From assembly GCF_035918155.1 (NCBI RefSeq), contig NZ_CP109327.1, forward strand, positions 5,456,001 to 5,520,000: a stretch of DNA of 64,000 nucleotides, written 5' to 3'. Both the position numbers and the translations under genes were made by a program. This document shows, in pieces, positions 25,178 through 35,000 of this stretch (the first letter of the stretch is position 1; each line of letters opens with the position of its first letter). The notes under the pieces were generated by a model, which had not been told where the DNA came from, ran no database searches, and saw nothing but the letters and a program-made list of their open reading frames with translations. This stretch comes from Streptomyces sp. NBC_01591. Lineage in GTDB: Bacteria > Actinomycetota > Actinomycetes > Streptomycetales > Streptomycetaceae.

Positions 25178-27001
25178 GTGGCGCGCGACATCGCGGCTCC
25201 CCTCACTGTCCCCACCGACCACCAGGAGCTCATTTCCTGGGTGAACGAGATCGCAGCGATAACCGAGCCGGACCAGGTGGTCTGGTGCGACGGTTCCGAG
25301 GCCGAGTACGAGCGCCTGTGCGGGGAGCTCGTGGCCAGGGGCACGTTCACGAAGCTGGACGAGACCAAGCGCCCGAACTCCTACTACGCCGCGTCCGACC
25401 CGAGCGATGTCGCCCGCGTCGAGGACCGCACGTTCATCTGCTCCGAGAAGGAGGAGGACGCGGGTCCGACGAACCACTGGAAGGCCCCCGCCGAGATGCG
25501 GGCCATCTTTACCGGTGAAAAGGGTGTCTTCCGCGGCTCGATGCGTGGTCGCACGATGTACGTCGTCCCGTTCTGCATGGGCCCCGTCGGCTCCCCGCTC
25601 TCCGCGATCGGTGTCGAGATCACCGACTCCGCGTACGTCGCCGTCTCGATGCGCACCATGACGCGCATGGGACAGGCCGTCCTGGACGAGCTCGGCACCG
25701 ACGGCTTCTTCGTCAAGGCCGTCCACACGCTGGGCGCGCCCCTGGAGGAGGGCCAGGAGGACGTTCCGTGGCCGTGCAACACCACCAAGTACATCTCGCA
25801 CTTCCCCGAGGACCGCGAGATCTGGTCCTACGGCTCCGGCTACGGCGGCAACGCCCTGCTCGGCAAGAAGTGCTACGCGCTGCGCATCGCCTCCGTCATG
25901 GCGCGTGACGAGGGCTGGCTCGCCGAGCACATGCTGATCCTCAAGCTGACCCCGCCGCAGGGCGAGGCGAAGTACGTCGCGGCGGCCTTCCCGTCCGCCT
26001 GCGGCAAGACCAACCTCGCCATGCTGGAGCCGACGATCCCCGGCTGGACCGTGGAGACCATCGGCGACGACATCGCCTGGATGCGCTTCGGCGAGGACGG
26101 CCAGCTGTACGCGATCAACCCGGAGGCGGGCTTCTTCGGCGTCGCGCCCGGCACCGGCGAGCACACCAACGCCAACGCCATGAAGACCATGTGGGGCAAC
26201 TCGGTCTTCACCAACGTCGCACTCACCGACGACGGCGACGTGTGGTGGGAGGGCATGACGGAGACCGCTCCGGCCCACCTCACCGACTGGAAGGGCAACG
26301 ACTGGACGCCCGCGTCCGACACCCCGGCCGCCCACCCCAACGCCCGTTTCACCGTCCCGGCCGGCCAGTGCCCGATCATCGCGCCCGAGTGGGAAGACCC
26401 GAAGGGCGTGCCGATCTCGGCCATCCTCTTCGGCGGCCGCCGCGCCTCGGCCGTCCCGCTGGTCACCGAGTCCTTCACCTGGCAGCACGGCGTCTTCCTC
26501 GGGGCCAACGTGGCCTCCGAGAAGACCGCCGCAGCCGAGGGCAAGGTCGGCGAGCTGCGCCGCGACCCGTTCGCCATGCTGCCGTTCTGCGGCTACAACA
26601 TGGGCGACTACATGAACCACTGGGTCAAGGTCGGTGCCGACAAGGACCAGGCCAAGCTCCCGAAGATCTACTACGTGAACTGGTTCCGCAAGAACGACGC
26701 GGGCAAGTTCGTGTGGCCCGGCTTCGGCGAGAACAGCCGCGTCCTGAAGTGGATCGTCGAGCGCCTCGAAGGCAAGGCCGAGGGCGTCGAGTCCCCGATC
26801 GGCATCCTGCCGGCCAAGGGCTCCCTCGACACCGAGGGCCTGGACCTCTCCGAGTCCGACCTGGACTTCCTGCTCAATGTCGACAAGGAGGTCTGGCGCG
26901 AGGAGGCGGCGCTGGTCCCCGAGCACCTCAACACCTTCGGCGACCACACGCCGAAGGAGCTGTGGGACGAGTACCGCGCGCTGGTCGCCCGGCTCGGCTG
27001 A
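25178..27001 (+). CDS. pckA: Phosphoenolpyruvate carboxykinase (GTP)
   Basis: The 607-aa enzyme converts oxaloacetate and GTP to PEP, the entry to gluconeogenesis. Recognisable blocks are [16 protein letters not shown] (substrate side), [12 protein letters not shown] (P-loop with the reactive Cys), [24 protein letters not shown] and the C-terminal [21 protein letters not shown] chose GTG 25178 ([18 protein letters not shown]) because AAGGAG sits six bases before it and the length matches the family. The gap to divergent trhA (24966-25177) carries both promoters. Confidence 0.97.
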   Translation: MARDIAAPLTVPTDHQELISWVNEIAAITEPDQVVWCDGSEAEYERLCGELVARGTFTKLDETKRPNSYYAASDPSDVARVEDRTFICSEKEEDAGPTNHWKAPAEMRAIFTGEKGVFRGSMRGRTMYVVPFCMGPVGSPLSAIGVEITDSAYVAVSMRTMTRMGQAVLDELGTDGFFVKAVHTLGAPLEEGQEDVPWPCNTTKYISHFPEDREIWSYGSGYGGNALLGKKCYALRIASVMARDEGWLAEHMLILKLTPPQGEAKYVAAAFPSACGKTNLAMLEPTIPGWTVETIGDDIAWMRFGEDGQLYAINPEAGFFGVAPGTGEHTNANAMKTMWGNSVFTNVALTDDGDVWWEGMTETAPAHLTDWKGNDWTPASDTPAAHPNARFTVPAGQCPIIAPEWEDPKGVPISAILFGGRRASAVPLVTESFTWQHGVFLGANVASEKTAAAEGKVGELRRDPFAMLPFCGYNMGDYMNHWVKVGADKDQAKLPKIYYVNWFRKNDAGKFVWPGFGENSRVLKWIVERLEGKAEGVESPIGILPAKGSLDTEGLDLSESDLDFLLNVDKEVWREEAALVPEHLNTFGDHTPKELWDEYRALVARLG

Positions 27002-27102
27002 CGCCCCCCCGGCGCACCCCGCGCGGGTGCGCCCCGCACGCCCCGCGGCCGGGCCTCGGACATCCGCCCTGACCTGTGGGGTCAACAAGCCCGCCGCGGT
27101 AC

Positions 27103-27143
27103 GGCCCCCGGAATCCCCTCACGATTCCGGGGGCCGCCCCTTT
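27103..27143 (+). terminator. Terminator of the PEP carboxykinase gene
   Basis: A 13-bp stem (GGCCCCCGGAATC / GATTCCGGGGGCC) with a 7-base loop is followed by GCCCCTTTTCG, so it has a short T-run. It lies about 100 bp after the stop. Confidence 0.88.
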
Positions 27144-27293
27144 TCGCGCCCTTCCTGCCCTTCCTGTCCTTTTCGTGAAGAACGGCCAGGCATCGCCCCA
27201 CTCTTGCGCACATCACCTCCACAAGATTCGATGTTCCTTCACATGTCTCCGGCTCGGTCGGCCGGAGACCAACAGAGCCTGTGGGGGACTCAG

Positions 27294-29033
27294 TTGAGAA
27301 AGCACCAGCACCACGGACGTATCGCGGCCACGCTGGCCGCGCTGACGCTCGGCACCGCGGGGCTCACCGCCCTCGCTCCACCCGCCGCCCTCGCGGCCGA
27401 CGGCCCGGTGGCCGGTGACACCGTGGCCAAGTTGCCCATCTCGTCGTACTCGGCCATGGTCGTCGACTCGGTGCACGAACGGGTCTACATCACGGACGAC
27501 CGCCGGGACCGGGTCGCGAACCAGGTCCACGTCTACAACTTCCTGGGCCAGAAGGTGGGTTCGCTGCCCACCGGCACCGCACCGTCCGGGATGGCCCTGA
27601 GCGCGGACAGCGGGACGCTCTACGTCTCGCAGTCCTCGGGCATCCTCGCGTTCGACACCGTGACGCAGGAACGCACCAACTTCACCTTCACCGCGGCCGA
27701 CGTGGGCTGCCCGCGCGATGTCGCCTTCGCGGGCGGCAAGGAGTGGCACACCGAGACGCCGTACTACTCCGGTTGTGACACCGCCACGACCTGGCTGTAC
27801 GGCGCGAACGGGAGCCAGTCCACGAACACCGGATGGAACGGCGCGGGCCGCCTGCGTCTGACGAGCGGCCCCGAGGTCCCGGACCGCATCGTGATGGCGC
27901 AGACCCGCAGCCCCGGCGAGGCCGACCCGTTCCTCACGACGCTCGACGCGAGCGGCGACACGCTCGTGCGCGGACCGGAGCGCCGGTTCGCGGACGCCGA
28001 GGGCCAAGGAGCCCTCGACATGAAGGACGTGGCGCAGTCCCCCGACGGCCGGCGGATCGCCGTCGCCGATGCCGCGTACGGCACCCGGCTGCTGGACGCC
28101 GCCGACCTGTCCGACGCGCCGGTCGCGTACCAGCCGCTGCCCGAGGGAGCCAAGGCGTCCGCGGTCGCCTTCAGCGGCGACGGCACCTACATGGCCCGGG
28201 GCGCCGACGCGACCGGGAGCACGGTCGACCTGCTCGTGCAGCCGGCGGACCCGGCGGCCGGAACGGCTCCGCTGGAATTCGCCTTCGAGGGCGCGCTCGA
28301 CGGGGACCGGATCGCGCCGCGCGGGCTCGGCTGGTCGAAGGACGGCTCACGCCTGTTCGCCGTCACCGCCAACACGTACGGCAACGAGTTCTGGCTGCAT
28401 GTCATCCAGCCCCCGGCCGCCCAGTACGACTCCCGCTTCACCGGCGCGCTCTCCACCACCCCGGGACAGCCCGTCGTCGGCGAGCCGGTCGGGATCAGGG
28501 GCCGGTTGGAGCTGGACGGGCCCGCGCCCGCCGAGCCGGTCAGGGTGTCGGCGGTACGGCACGACGCGAACGGCGACCGCAAGCTCGCCCCCGTCGAGGT
28601 CGACGCCGACGGATCGTTCACCGTCCTCGACGTTCCGTCGCTGGTCGGCGACGCCACCTACACCGTCTCGTTCACCGGTGACATCACCCACCGCCCGGCC
28701 GAGGACACCGCACTCACCGTCGCGGTGGCCAAGGCCCCGACCACCATCGCCCTCACGGCCCCGGCGGAGGCGACGAAGAGCGCCGGGCTGACGATCACCG
28801 GCACCCTGACCGGTCAGGGGCGCGCGCTCCCCGCCGGGATCACGGTTTCCGTGGTGCGCACCGACCGAAGGGGCACCGGCACACTGACCTCGGCCGCCGT
28901 CGCAGCCGACGGCACGTTCACCATCAGCGACCTGCCCCGGGCCACCGGCCAGGTGACGTACGAGGTCGGCTACGCCGGTGACGCCCTGCACAGCGGATCG
29001 ACGGCGTCGGCGACGGTACGGGTGCGCGTCTGA
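27294..29033 (+). CDS. Secreted beta-propeller protein with Ig-like repeats
   Basis: The 579-aa protein starts at TTG 27294, preceded by GTGGGGGACTC, and opens with a signal peptide (basic start, then TLAALTLGTAGLTALAPPAA, cleavage near ALAADG). Residues from about 40 to 380 look like a YncE/WD40-like propeller (SAMVVDSVHERVYITDD, PSGMALSADSGTLYVSQ, DVAQSPDGRRIAVADA, GLGWSKDGSRLFAVT). After this come two Ig-like/Big domains (about 395-480 and 485-579), each ending in a VTYEVGYAGDALH-type strand. No sorting signal is visible, so release outside the cell is likely. Binding partner or role unknown. Confidence 0.85.
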   Translation: MRKHQHHGRIAATLAALTLGTAGLTALAPPAALAADGPVAGDTVAKLPISSYSAMVVDSVHERVYITDDRRDRVANQVHVYNFLGQKVGSLPTGTAPSGMALSADSGTLYVSQSSGILAFDTVTQERTNFTFTAADVGCPRDVAFAGGKEWHTETPYYSGCDTATTWLYGANGSQSTNTGWNGAGRLRLTSGPEVPDRIVMAQTRSPGEADPFLTTLDASGDTLVRGPERRFADAEGQGALDMKDVAQSPDGRRIAVADAAYGTRLLDAADLSDAPVAYQPLPEGAKASAVAFSGDGTYMARGADATGSTVDLLVQPADPAAGTAPLEFAFEGALDGDRIAPRGLGWSKDGSRLFAVTANTYGNEFWLHVIQPPAAQYDSRFTGALSTTPGQPVVGEPVGIRGRLELDGPAPAEPVRVSAVRHDANGDRKLAPVEVDADGSFTVLDVPSLVGDATYTVSFTGDITHRPAEDTALTVAVAKAPTTIALTAPAEATKSAGLTITGTLTGQGRALPAGITVSVVRTDRRGTGTLTSAAVAADGTFTISDLPRATGQVTYEVGYAGDALHSGSTASATVRVRV

Positions 29034-29055
29034 CGAGAGCCGTTCCGCCACGCAC

Positions 29056-29091
29056 GTGTGCCGTGCCCCGATCACCCGGGGCACGGCACAC
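29056..29091. terminator. Hairpin between the secreted propeller gene and the collagen-like gene
   Basis: A 15-bp perfect stem (GTGTGCCGTGCCCCG / CGGGGCACGGCACAC) with a 6-base loop lies between convergent genes. Confidence 0.85.
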
Positions 29092-29121
29092 TTCAGAGGG
29101 ATCCCGACGAGGTCAGGACCA

Positions 29122-30183
29122 CTACTGCATCTTCGCGAGTCCCTTCTCGGCCTCGGCACCACGCAGGACGGTGCCCGGCGTCAGCCCGAGATCGAGGTTG
29201 AGCGCGTCCAGGTACTGCTGCGCCGTCTTCTCGCTGCCGGCCGCCTGGTCCGTCGCCTGGTTCGCGTCCGGCGGGTTCTGGGCCACGAACGGTCCGCTCG
29301 GCACCTCGTTGAGGGCGAGGGGGTTCCAGGGCACCGGGTTCTCGGGGCTGCCGCAGTCGAGGGTCACCCCGTTGGATACGCACTGGAGCTCGTAGATGAA
29401 GCCGTCCACGGTGATCACCTTGAAGTTCGTCACCTGACCCAGGGACGAAATGGTGGCGGCACAGACAGTGGCGGGGTCGGGGTAGCCGGGGTTCTGCTCC
29501 GTCGTGGTGAGGTCCTCGAAGTCGTAGGTCCCCGTCTGGGGGTCGTCACGGTGGCCCCCGTACGTGATCCCCTGCGACAGGAAGACGCTGAATTCCTCAG
29601 TGCTGTTGGAGAGGATGGAGTCGATGTCCGTGCCGCACCCGCTGGGACCGGTGTCGCCGGTGTCGCCCTTGGGACCGGTGTCGCCGGTGTCGCCCTTGGG
29701 ACCGCTGGCGCCCGTGGCTCCGGTGGCTCCGGTGGCTCCGGTGGCTCCGGTGGCTCCGGTGGCGCCCGTGGCTCCGGTGCCTCCCGAGGCTCCGGTGGCG
29801 CCCGTGGCTCCGGTGTCGCCCTGGGGGCCCTCCGGCCCGGTGTCGCCGGTGTCGCCCTTGGGCCCGGTGTCGCCCTTGGGCCCGGTGGGGCCGGTGGGGC
29901 CGGTGGGACCAGGCTTACCCTCCTTGCACTTGTCCTTGTCCTTGCCCTTGTCGGCCTGGACGTCGGGAGCGCCGGCGCGCTTCCCCCCGTCCCTGCACTT
30001 GTCGCCGCCCTGCGCGCCCACCGTGGTCACCGTGGCCGAGTGCGAGCTCGCGGTGGCCGCCAGCGCGGGGCTGGCGAAGCCGAGCGTCACGATGGCCAGC
30101 GATGCCACCGCACTGCCGGCGAGCCACTTGCTGCGCCGGGGAAGCGGGCCCAGCTCGGATCGGGTCCCGTTTTCAGGACTCAT
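29122..30183 (-). CDS. Secreted collagen-like (Gly-X-Y repeat) protein
   Basis: This 353-aa protein starts at ATG 30181-30183 with AAGGAG upstream. The signal peptide is about residues 18-43 ([20 protein letters not shown], cleavage near ALAATA). A Lys/Asp/Cys-rich linker follows, then about 31 uninterrupted Gly-X-Y triplets (about residues 89-181) dominated by GPT, GDT, GPK and GAT. The C-terminal domain (about 182-353) begins with a Cys, holds further Cys ([23 protein letters not shown]), and may be a trimerisation or binding head. The many Thr in the Y position are potential O-glycosylation sites. The gene diverges from a GT2 glycosyltransferase. No sortase motif is seen. Confidence 0.9.
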   Translation of the reverse strand: MSPENGTRSELGPLPRRSKWLAGSAVASLAIVTLGFASPALAATASSHSATVTTVGAQGGDKCRDGGKRAGAPDVQADKGKDKDKCKEGKPGPTGPTGPTGPKGDTGPKGDTGDTGPEGPQGDTGATGATGASGGTGATGATGATGATGATGATGATGASGPKGDTGDTGPKGDTGDTGPSGCGTDIDSILSNSTEEFSVFLSQGITYGGHRDDPQTGTYDFEDLTTTEQNPGYPDPATVCAATISSLGQVTNFKVITVDGFIYELQCVSNGVTLDCGSPENPVPWNPLALNEVPSGPFVAQNPPDANQATDQAAGSEKTAQQYLDALNLDLGLTPGTVLRGAEAEKGLAKMQ

Positions 30184-30556
30184 CTGTATTACTCCTTGGG
30201 GAAACGATTGGATTCGTCGGAAGCTCCTTCGAGCCTTCTTTGGGATCTTTCGACAGTGCGCGCAACGCGGATGAGCGAAATGCGGATCGATCAACGCAAT
30301 GGCTCAGCGTAAGGGCCCCATAAGAGATCCATTGGCGTTCCGTTCCTACGCCGGTCGGTGTGCGACCTGGATTATCGGTTTGTGAACGTCCTGCCTGGAG
30401 CCGATCAGGCGAATGGCGGCATTGTCTGTCCGTGGTTGTCCCGGGCGGCAATGCGGCGGCGTTATGACTGTGTCCGTGACACGGCTGCATGAATGTGTTG
30501 CGCATTCAAGTACCGTTCCATTTCAGCCATTTGGCGCACAGAGTTGGGTGAAACCT
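30184..30556. promoter_or_regulatory. Divergent intergenic region between the collagen-like and glycosyltransferase genes
   Basis: This 373-bp region is richer in A and T than the surrounding DNA (notably 30190-30390) and should carry both promoters. I see no gene in it. The GT2 frame is open back to 30413, but that part does not look like the family. No strong inverted repeat was found. Confidence 0.5.
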
Positions 30557-31672
30557 GTGAAACCAACAGTCTGTCTGAACATGATCGTCAAGGACGAGGC
30601 CCCGGTCATCCGGCGCTGCCTCGAATCCGTTCGCCCTTTGATCGACACCTGGGTCATCCTGGACACGGGGTCGACCGACGGCACCCAGGACGTCATCCGT
30701 GACATCTACAGCGATCTGCCCGGCTCCCTGTACGAAAGTCCCTGGAAGGGATACGACGGGAGTCGCAGCGAGGCGATCGATCTGGCACGTGGCGCGGCGG
30801 ACTATCTGCTGTTCATCGACGCCGACGATCTGATGGAGGTGCAGCCCGGCTTCCGCATGCCCGAGCTGACCCATGACGCCTATCGCGTCGCACTGCACAA
30901 CGCGCCCATCATCCACTATCGCCCTGCGCTGGTCTCGACCCGGCTGCCCTGGCGTTACGTCGGCGTCCTGCACGAGTACATCGACTGCGGCACGTCGTAC
31001 AGCCTGGGGACGTTGAAAGGCGCCAACATCCTCTCGGTGGGCGGCGGAGCACGCCTGAGGGGGGAGGGGCAGCGGAAGAAATACCTGCGCGATGCCGAGA
31101 CCCTTCAGCAGGGTCTGATCAAGGAACCCGACAACTCCCGCTACGTCTTCTACCTCGCCCAGAGCTGGCGCGATGCCGGAGAGCCGGAGAAGTCACTCGC
31201 CGCCTACGACCGCCGGGCGGGCATGGGCGGCTTCGCCGAGGAAGTCTTCTGTGCCCATCTCTACGCCGCACGGCGCGCGGTGGAGCTCGACCGGCCGCCG
31301 GCCGAGGTGATCGACCGCTACCTTCGCGCGCACGAAAGCCGCCCCTCGCGCGCCGAAGCCCTCGGTGAACTCGCACGCCTGTGCCGCACGAACGGGGAGC
31401 GCTGGCCGCTTGCGTACATGTTCGCGCGGCAAGCGGCGCAGATTCCGTACCCGAAGGACATCCTGTTCGTCGAGTCCGAATGGTACGACTGGCGCGCACT
31501 CGACGAACTCGCCGTGGCCGCCTACTGGATCGGCGAATACGAGGAGTCGCAGCGCTGCGCCGAACGCCTCCTCAGAAGCGGCAAGCTGCCCCTCGACCAA
31601 CGCGACCGCGTGGCCCGCAACCTCGAATTTGCGCAGAGCAAGCTGAGCTCGAAGGTACTCGTGGACGCCTGA
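30557..31672 (+). CDS. Family 2 glycosyltransferase with helical-repeat C-terminus
   Basis: The protein is 371 aa from GTG 30557, chosen for the GGTGA site five bases upstream and because TVCLNMIVKDEAP is the usual family beginning; GTG 30548 and ATG 30464 are alternatives. The GT-A part (about residues 1-200) has CLESVRPLIDTWVILDTGST and the metal-binding LLFIDADDLMEV. The C-terminal part is helical and TPR-like (SRYVFYLAQSWRDAGEPEKS, YWIGEYEESQRCAERLLRSG). It has no membrane segment, so it acts in the cytoplasm, probably on a protein or soluble acceptor. The divergent collagen-like gene suggests that protein as acceptor; this is inference from position. Confidence 0.85.
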   Translation: MKPTVCLNMIVKDEAPVIRRCLESVRPLIDTWVILDTGSTDGTQDVIRDIYSDLPGSLYESPWKGYDGSRSEAIDLARGAADYLLFIDADDLMEVQPGFRMPELTHDAYRVALHNAPIIHYRPALVSTRLPWRYVGVLHEYIDCGTSYSLGTLKGANILSVGGGARLRGEGQRKKYLRDAETLQQGLIKEPDNSRYVFYLAQSWRDAGEPEKSLAAYDRRAGMGGFAEEVFCAHLYAARRAVELDRPPAEVIDRYLRAHESRPSRAEALGELARLCRTNGERWPLAYMFARQAAQIPYPKDILFVESEWYDWRALDELAVAAYWIGEYEESQRCAERLLRSGKLPLDQRDRVARNLEFAQSKLSSKVLVDA

Positions 31673-31765
31673 CCGGGGGCCTGACCGGGGGCTGTGCGGG
31701 CGGTCGTGTGGGGCAACCGGGTGGCACCCGGTCCACGCGCCTCGACGGCACGTGGACCGGGGCCG

Positions 31766-32170
31766 TCAGTGGGCGCCGACCAGTCGCGTCGAGGCAGCGG
31801 GGGCGGCGGCGAGCGCCGCGGTGTGGGCGTCCATGCGCTCGGCCGCGAGGATCGCGACGGCCGTGTCGGCACGGGACGCGGCCACCACCAGGGCGCGGCC
31901 CGCGAGGGCATGGGCGCGGCGGTGCAGCGCCGGTGCGGGTGCGTCGGTCCGGCCGGCGTGCCGGGCGGGCGGCGCGCCGCGCAACCTGGCGACCTGCTCG
32001 GCGATGCGGTCGCCCGCCTCTCCGAGGCCCAGCTCGTCGGTGACCGCGAGGAGCGCGGCCAGGTGCCCGGCGAGCTGGATGTCCAGCTCTTCCTCGCGGG
32101 AACGGTGCGGGAAGTCGTCGGCGTGGTCGGCCGGTGTGTGGACCGATTTGGTGCGGATCGGTTCGTACAT
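31766..32170 (-). CDS. Conserved Streptomyces protein (SCO4983-like)
   Basis: The 134-aa protein begins MYEPIRTKSVHT after an AGGAGG site. HRSREEELDIQLAGHLAALL (about residues 22-41) is followed by an Ala-rich helical C-terminus. I recall this N-terminal pattern from a family named after SCO4983, which would fit the synteny with pckA nearby. No catalytic motif or membrane segment is visible. It is convergent with the glycosyltransferase gene; the 93-bp gap contains a short repeat of TGACCGGGGGC. Function unknown. Confidence 0.75.
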   Translation of the reverse strand: MYEPIRTKSVHTPADHADDFPHRSREEELDIQLAGHLAALLAVTDELGLGEAGDRIAEQVARLRGAPPARHAGRTDAPAPALHRRAHALAGRALVVAASRADTAVAILAAERMDAHTAALAAAPAASTRLVGAH

Positions 32171-32273
32171 GGATGGCCTCCTGGTGTTGCAGTGGAACCA
32201 TCCTACCTTGGATTCAGTCTAAAGTTGTCTGCGATCGATTCCTGGTCCCGCGAAATGCCCGTCGGCAGGGGTG

Positions 32274-33485
32274 CTAGGGCTGGCCGTATCCGTCCAGGAA
32301 GTGCGCGATCCGGTTCACCGCGTCCGCCAGGTCCTCGGTCGACGGCAGCGTCACGACCCGGAAGTGGTCGGGCTCCGGCCAGTTGAACCCGGTACCGTGC
32401 ACGACCATGATCTTCTCGGCCCGCAGCAGATCGAGCACCATCTGCCGGTCGTCCTTGATCTTGTAGACCTTGGGATCGAGGCGCGGGAAGAGGTACAGCG
32501 CCCCCTTCGGCTTCACACAGGTCACACCCGGGATCTGCGTCAGCAGGTCGTAAGCCGTATCCCGCTGCTCCAGGATCCGCCCGCCGGGAAGCACCAGGTC
32601 GTTGATGGACTGCCGGCCGCCCAGCGCGGTGGCCACGGCGTGCTGCGAGGGCATGTTGGCGCACAGCCGCATATTGGCGAGGATCGTCAGCCCCTCGATG
32701 TACGAGGAGGCGTGCGCCTTCGGACCGCAGACCGCCAGCCAACCCGACCGGTAGCCGGCCACCCGGTAGTTCTTGGAGAGCCCGTTGAAGGTGAGCACCA
32801 TCAGATCGGGCGCGATCGTCGCGGTCGGGGTGTGGGTCGCGCCGTCGTACAGGATCCGGTCGTAGATCTCGTCGGAGCAGACCACCAGGTTGTGGCGCCG
32901 GGCGATCTCCGTCAGCCCGCGCAGCATCTCGTCGTCGTACACCGCACCCGTCGGGTTGTTCGGGTTGATGATCACGAGGGCCTTGGTGCGGTCGGTGATC
33001 TTCCGCTCGATGTCGGCGAGGTCCGGCATCCAGTCGGACTGCTCGTCGCACCGGTAGTGCACGGCCGTGCCGCCGGCCAGCGACACCGAAGCGGTCCACA
33101 GCGGATAGTCCGGAGCCGGTACGAGGACCTCGTCGCCGTCGTCGAGCAGCGCCTGCATCGACATCTGGATCAGCTCGGAGACGCCGTTGCCCAGGTAGAT
33201 GTCCTCGACATCGAGGTCGATCCCCTTGGTCTGGTAGTGCTGCATCACCGCCCGCCGCGCGGACAGCAGCCCCTTCGCGTCGCCGTAGCCGTGCGCCCCG
33301 GAGAGGTTGCGCAGTATGTCCTCGAGAATCTCGGGCGGGCACTCGAAGCCGAATGCGGCAGGGTTGCCGGTATTCAGCTTGAGGATGCGGTGACCGGCTG
33401 CTTCCAGCCGCATCGCCTCCTCGAGCACGGGGCCCCGGATTTCGTAACAGACGTTGGCGAGCTTCGTGGACTGGATGACCTGCAT
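32274..33485 (-). CDS. Pyridoxal-phosphate aminotransferase, AlaA-like
   Basis: The 403-aa class I/II aminotransferase starts at ATG 33483-33485 (MQVIQSTKLANVCYEIRGPV). Signatures include LNTGNPAAFGFECP, NPNNPTGAVY, SDEIYDRILYDGA and the PLP-lysine region TFNGLSKNYRVAGYRSGWL. The closest group I know is the glutamate-pyruvate (alanine) aminotransferase AlaA type. It would move amino groups between alanine, glutamate and their keto acids in the cytoplasm. Long frames continuing upstream in the same phase belong to other genes. Confidence 0.92.
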   Translation of the reverse strand: MQVIQSTKLANVCYEIRGPVLEEAMRLEAAGHRILKLNTGNPAAFGFECPPEILEDILRNLSGAHGYGDAKGLLSARRAVMQHYQTKGIDLDVEDIYLGNGVSELIQMSMQALLDDGDEVLVPAPDYPLWTASVSLAGGTAVHYRCDEQSDWMPDLADIERKITDRTKALVIINPNNPTGAVYDDEMLRGLTEIARRHNLVVCSDEIYDRILYDGATHTPTATIAPDLMVLTFNGLSKNYRVAGYRSGWLAVCGPKAHASSYIEGLTILANMRLCANMPSQHAVATALGGRQSINDLVLPGGRILEQRDTAYDLLTQIPGVTCVKPKGALYLFPRLDPKVYKIKDDRQMVLDLLRAEKIMVVHGTGFNWPEPDHFRVVTLPSTEDLADAVNRIAHFLDGYGQP

Positions 33486-33697
33486 GTCTGGGAGCTTACG
33501 ACCGCGTTGCGCCTGTTGCCCGGACTTTCCCTTCCGGTTGCCCCACCCGGGTAACCCTGCCCTCCCGCCCCGTCTTCCATAGCCATGCGCCCACTGCCCG
33601 GGACCGTGGGAACGCCGGGCGTGGACGGGGGCGGGGCTTCGAATCCGGTGGAATTCAGGCGTGACGGACGCCGACGGGTGAGATGCGCCACGGCGCT

Positions 33698-34567
33698 TCA
33701 CGGCTCCCGCTGCTCCGGCAGCCGGGTGCCCGAGGGGAGGTGGATGCCGAAGTCGGCCGCCAGTACGCGCAGCACCTCGGCCCCGTCCGCCAGCTCCCGT
33801 TCCTCGCGGGTGCCGTCCGGTGCCGTGATCGCGAGGGTGCGGCCGGTCAGCGACAGGTGGGCGTCGGGGGTGGTGCGCTGGACGTACACCTGGTGCTTGA
33901 ACGGGGAGCGCGGGTTGGTCGCGATGTGCCAGTTGATCACCTCGTAGTCCGGCGCCTCGAAGGGCTCCAGCGTGAAGGCGTACTGGGGCTCCCACATCCC
34001 GTCGGCGGTGTACGTCTCGAGCTCCCACTGCTCCAGCGGCCCGTCGTGCGGGGTGTTCACGAGCCGGTGGCGGCGCGGAGTGTCGTGCAGTTCGGCGTCG
34101 GCGACCAGCGGGATCGGCTCCAGCAGCGCACCGCGGGAGCCGAAGCCGACATCCGCCAGATACGGGGTCGGCTCGCCCGGCACCTCGGCCAGCATCAGCA
34201 TGTGTGTGCGCGGCCGGATGTCCCCGGGCCCGGCTCCCACCACGACCCGCGCGCAGAGCAGCGTGATTCTGAAGCCCAGCGCGGTCAACGCGGCGGCGAG
34301 CAGCGTGTTGTGCTCGTAGCAGTACCCGCCGCGCCCACCGCGTACGAGCTTCGCCTCCAGGTCCGCGAGCGCGAGCGAGGGTGCCCTGCCCAGTACGGGG
34401 TCCAGGTTCTCGAACGGGATGCCCAGCGAGTGTGCCCGGTGCACGGAGCGCAGTACGTCGGCGGTGGGCCGACGCTCCCCGGTCCAGCCGATGCGGGCGA
34501 GATAGGCGTCGAGGTCGAGGCCGGGAACGGGGCGGGGGCCGTGATCGGCGGCGCGGTCGGAGGTCAT
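33698..34567 (-). CDS. nat: Arylamine N-acetyltransferase
   Basis: The 289-aa enzyme transfers acetyl groups from acetyl-CoA to arylamines and hydrazines; related proteins act in ansamycin and other aromatic pathways. The catalytic triad is visible as Cys83 (RGGYCYEHN), His122 (RTHMLML) and Asp139 (ADVGFGSR). LGIPFENLDPVLG is the family N-terminal block. The start ATG 34565-34567 is supported by a GGAGGT-like region. There is no obvious operon partner: the DUF4287 gene is 134 bp upstream on the same strand. Confidence 0.94.
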   Translation of the reverse strand: MTSDRAADHGPRPVPGLDLDAYLARIGWTGERRPTADVLRSVHRAHSLGIPFENLDPVLGRAPSLALADLEAKLVRGGRGGYCYEHNTLLAAALTALGFRITLLCARVVVGAGPGDIRPRTHMLMLAEVPGEPTPYLADVGFGSRGALLEPIPLVADAELHDTPRRHRLVNTPHDGPLEQWELETYTADGMWEPQYAFTLEPFEAPDYEVINWHIATNPRSPFKHQVYVQRTTPDAHLSLTGRTLAITAPDGTREERELADGAEVLRVLAADFGIHLPSGTRLPEQREP

Positions 34568-34701
34568 GTGCCGACCGTACGCAACCGGGGCGGTGGACCG
34601 CCTGGGGCGGGAGGCGTGACGGTCCTGGTCCTCGGGTCCTGGTCCGAGGTCCTGACGGGCGGTGGGGCACCGACCTCGGGAGGCCCTGACGGGCGGTGGG
34701 G

Positions 34702-34914
34702 TTACTTGTTCTTGTCCTCGGCGAGGGTGTGCGCGACCAGCGCGTTGGCGTGGCCGTGCCCCAGGCCGTGCTCGGCCTTGAGCCAGCCGACGATCTCCAT
34801 GTGCTTGGTCAGCGGCGAGGACCGGATCAGGTCCTTCCACTTTGCGATCGGACGGCCGTACTGCTTCTCGATCGAGGGGAAATAGCCGGCGGGACCCTTC
34901 ACGGCATCAGTCAT
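34702..34914 (-). CDS. DUF4287 small protein
   Basis: The 70-aa protein starts at ATG 34912-34914. It shows the DUF4287 pattern: GPAGYFPSIEKQYGRPIAKW, then HMEIVGWLKAEHGLGHGHAN and ALVAHTLAED. The family is small, cytoplasmic and of unknown function. It diverges from the methyltransferase gene at 35001. Confidence 0.88.
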   Translation of the reverse strand: MTDAVKGPAGYFPSIEKQYGRPIAKWKDLIRSSPLTKHMEIVGWLKAEHGLGHGHANALVAHTLAEDKNK

Positions 34915-35000
34915 GGCGGCAGTCTGCCAGCCGGGTACGACAGTCACCCTCCCCAGAACTCGCATGACGTGCCGGGCGCCCCCGCCGTAGGGTCCCGGCC

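Noticed and set aside
26877..27293. Extension of the secreted propeller gene upstream into the end of pckA
   Set aside because: The signal peptide begins at TTG 27294 after a GGGGGA site, and the upstream frame crosses a clear terminator.
29640..29920. Short tandem repeats that might suggest a CRISPR-like or satellite array
   Set aside because: The periodic 9-bp units encode Gly-X-Y triplets in frame within a secreted protein. There are no unique spacers and no palindromic repeats.
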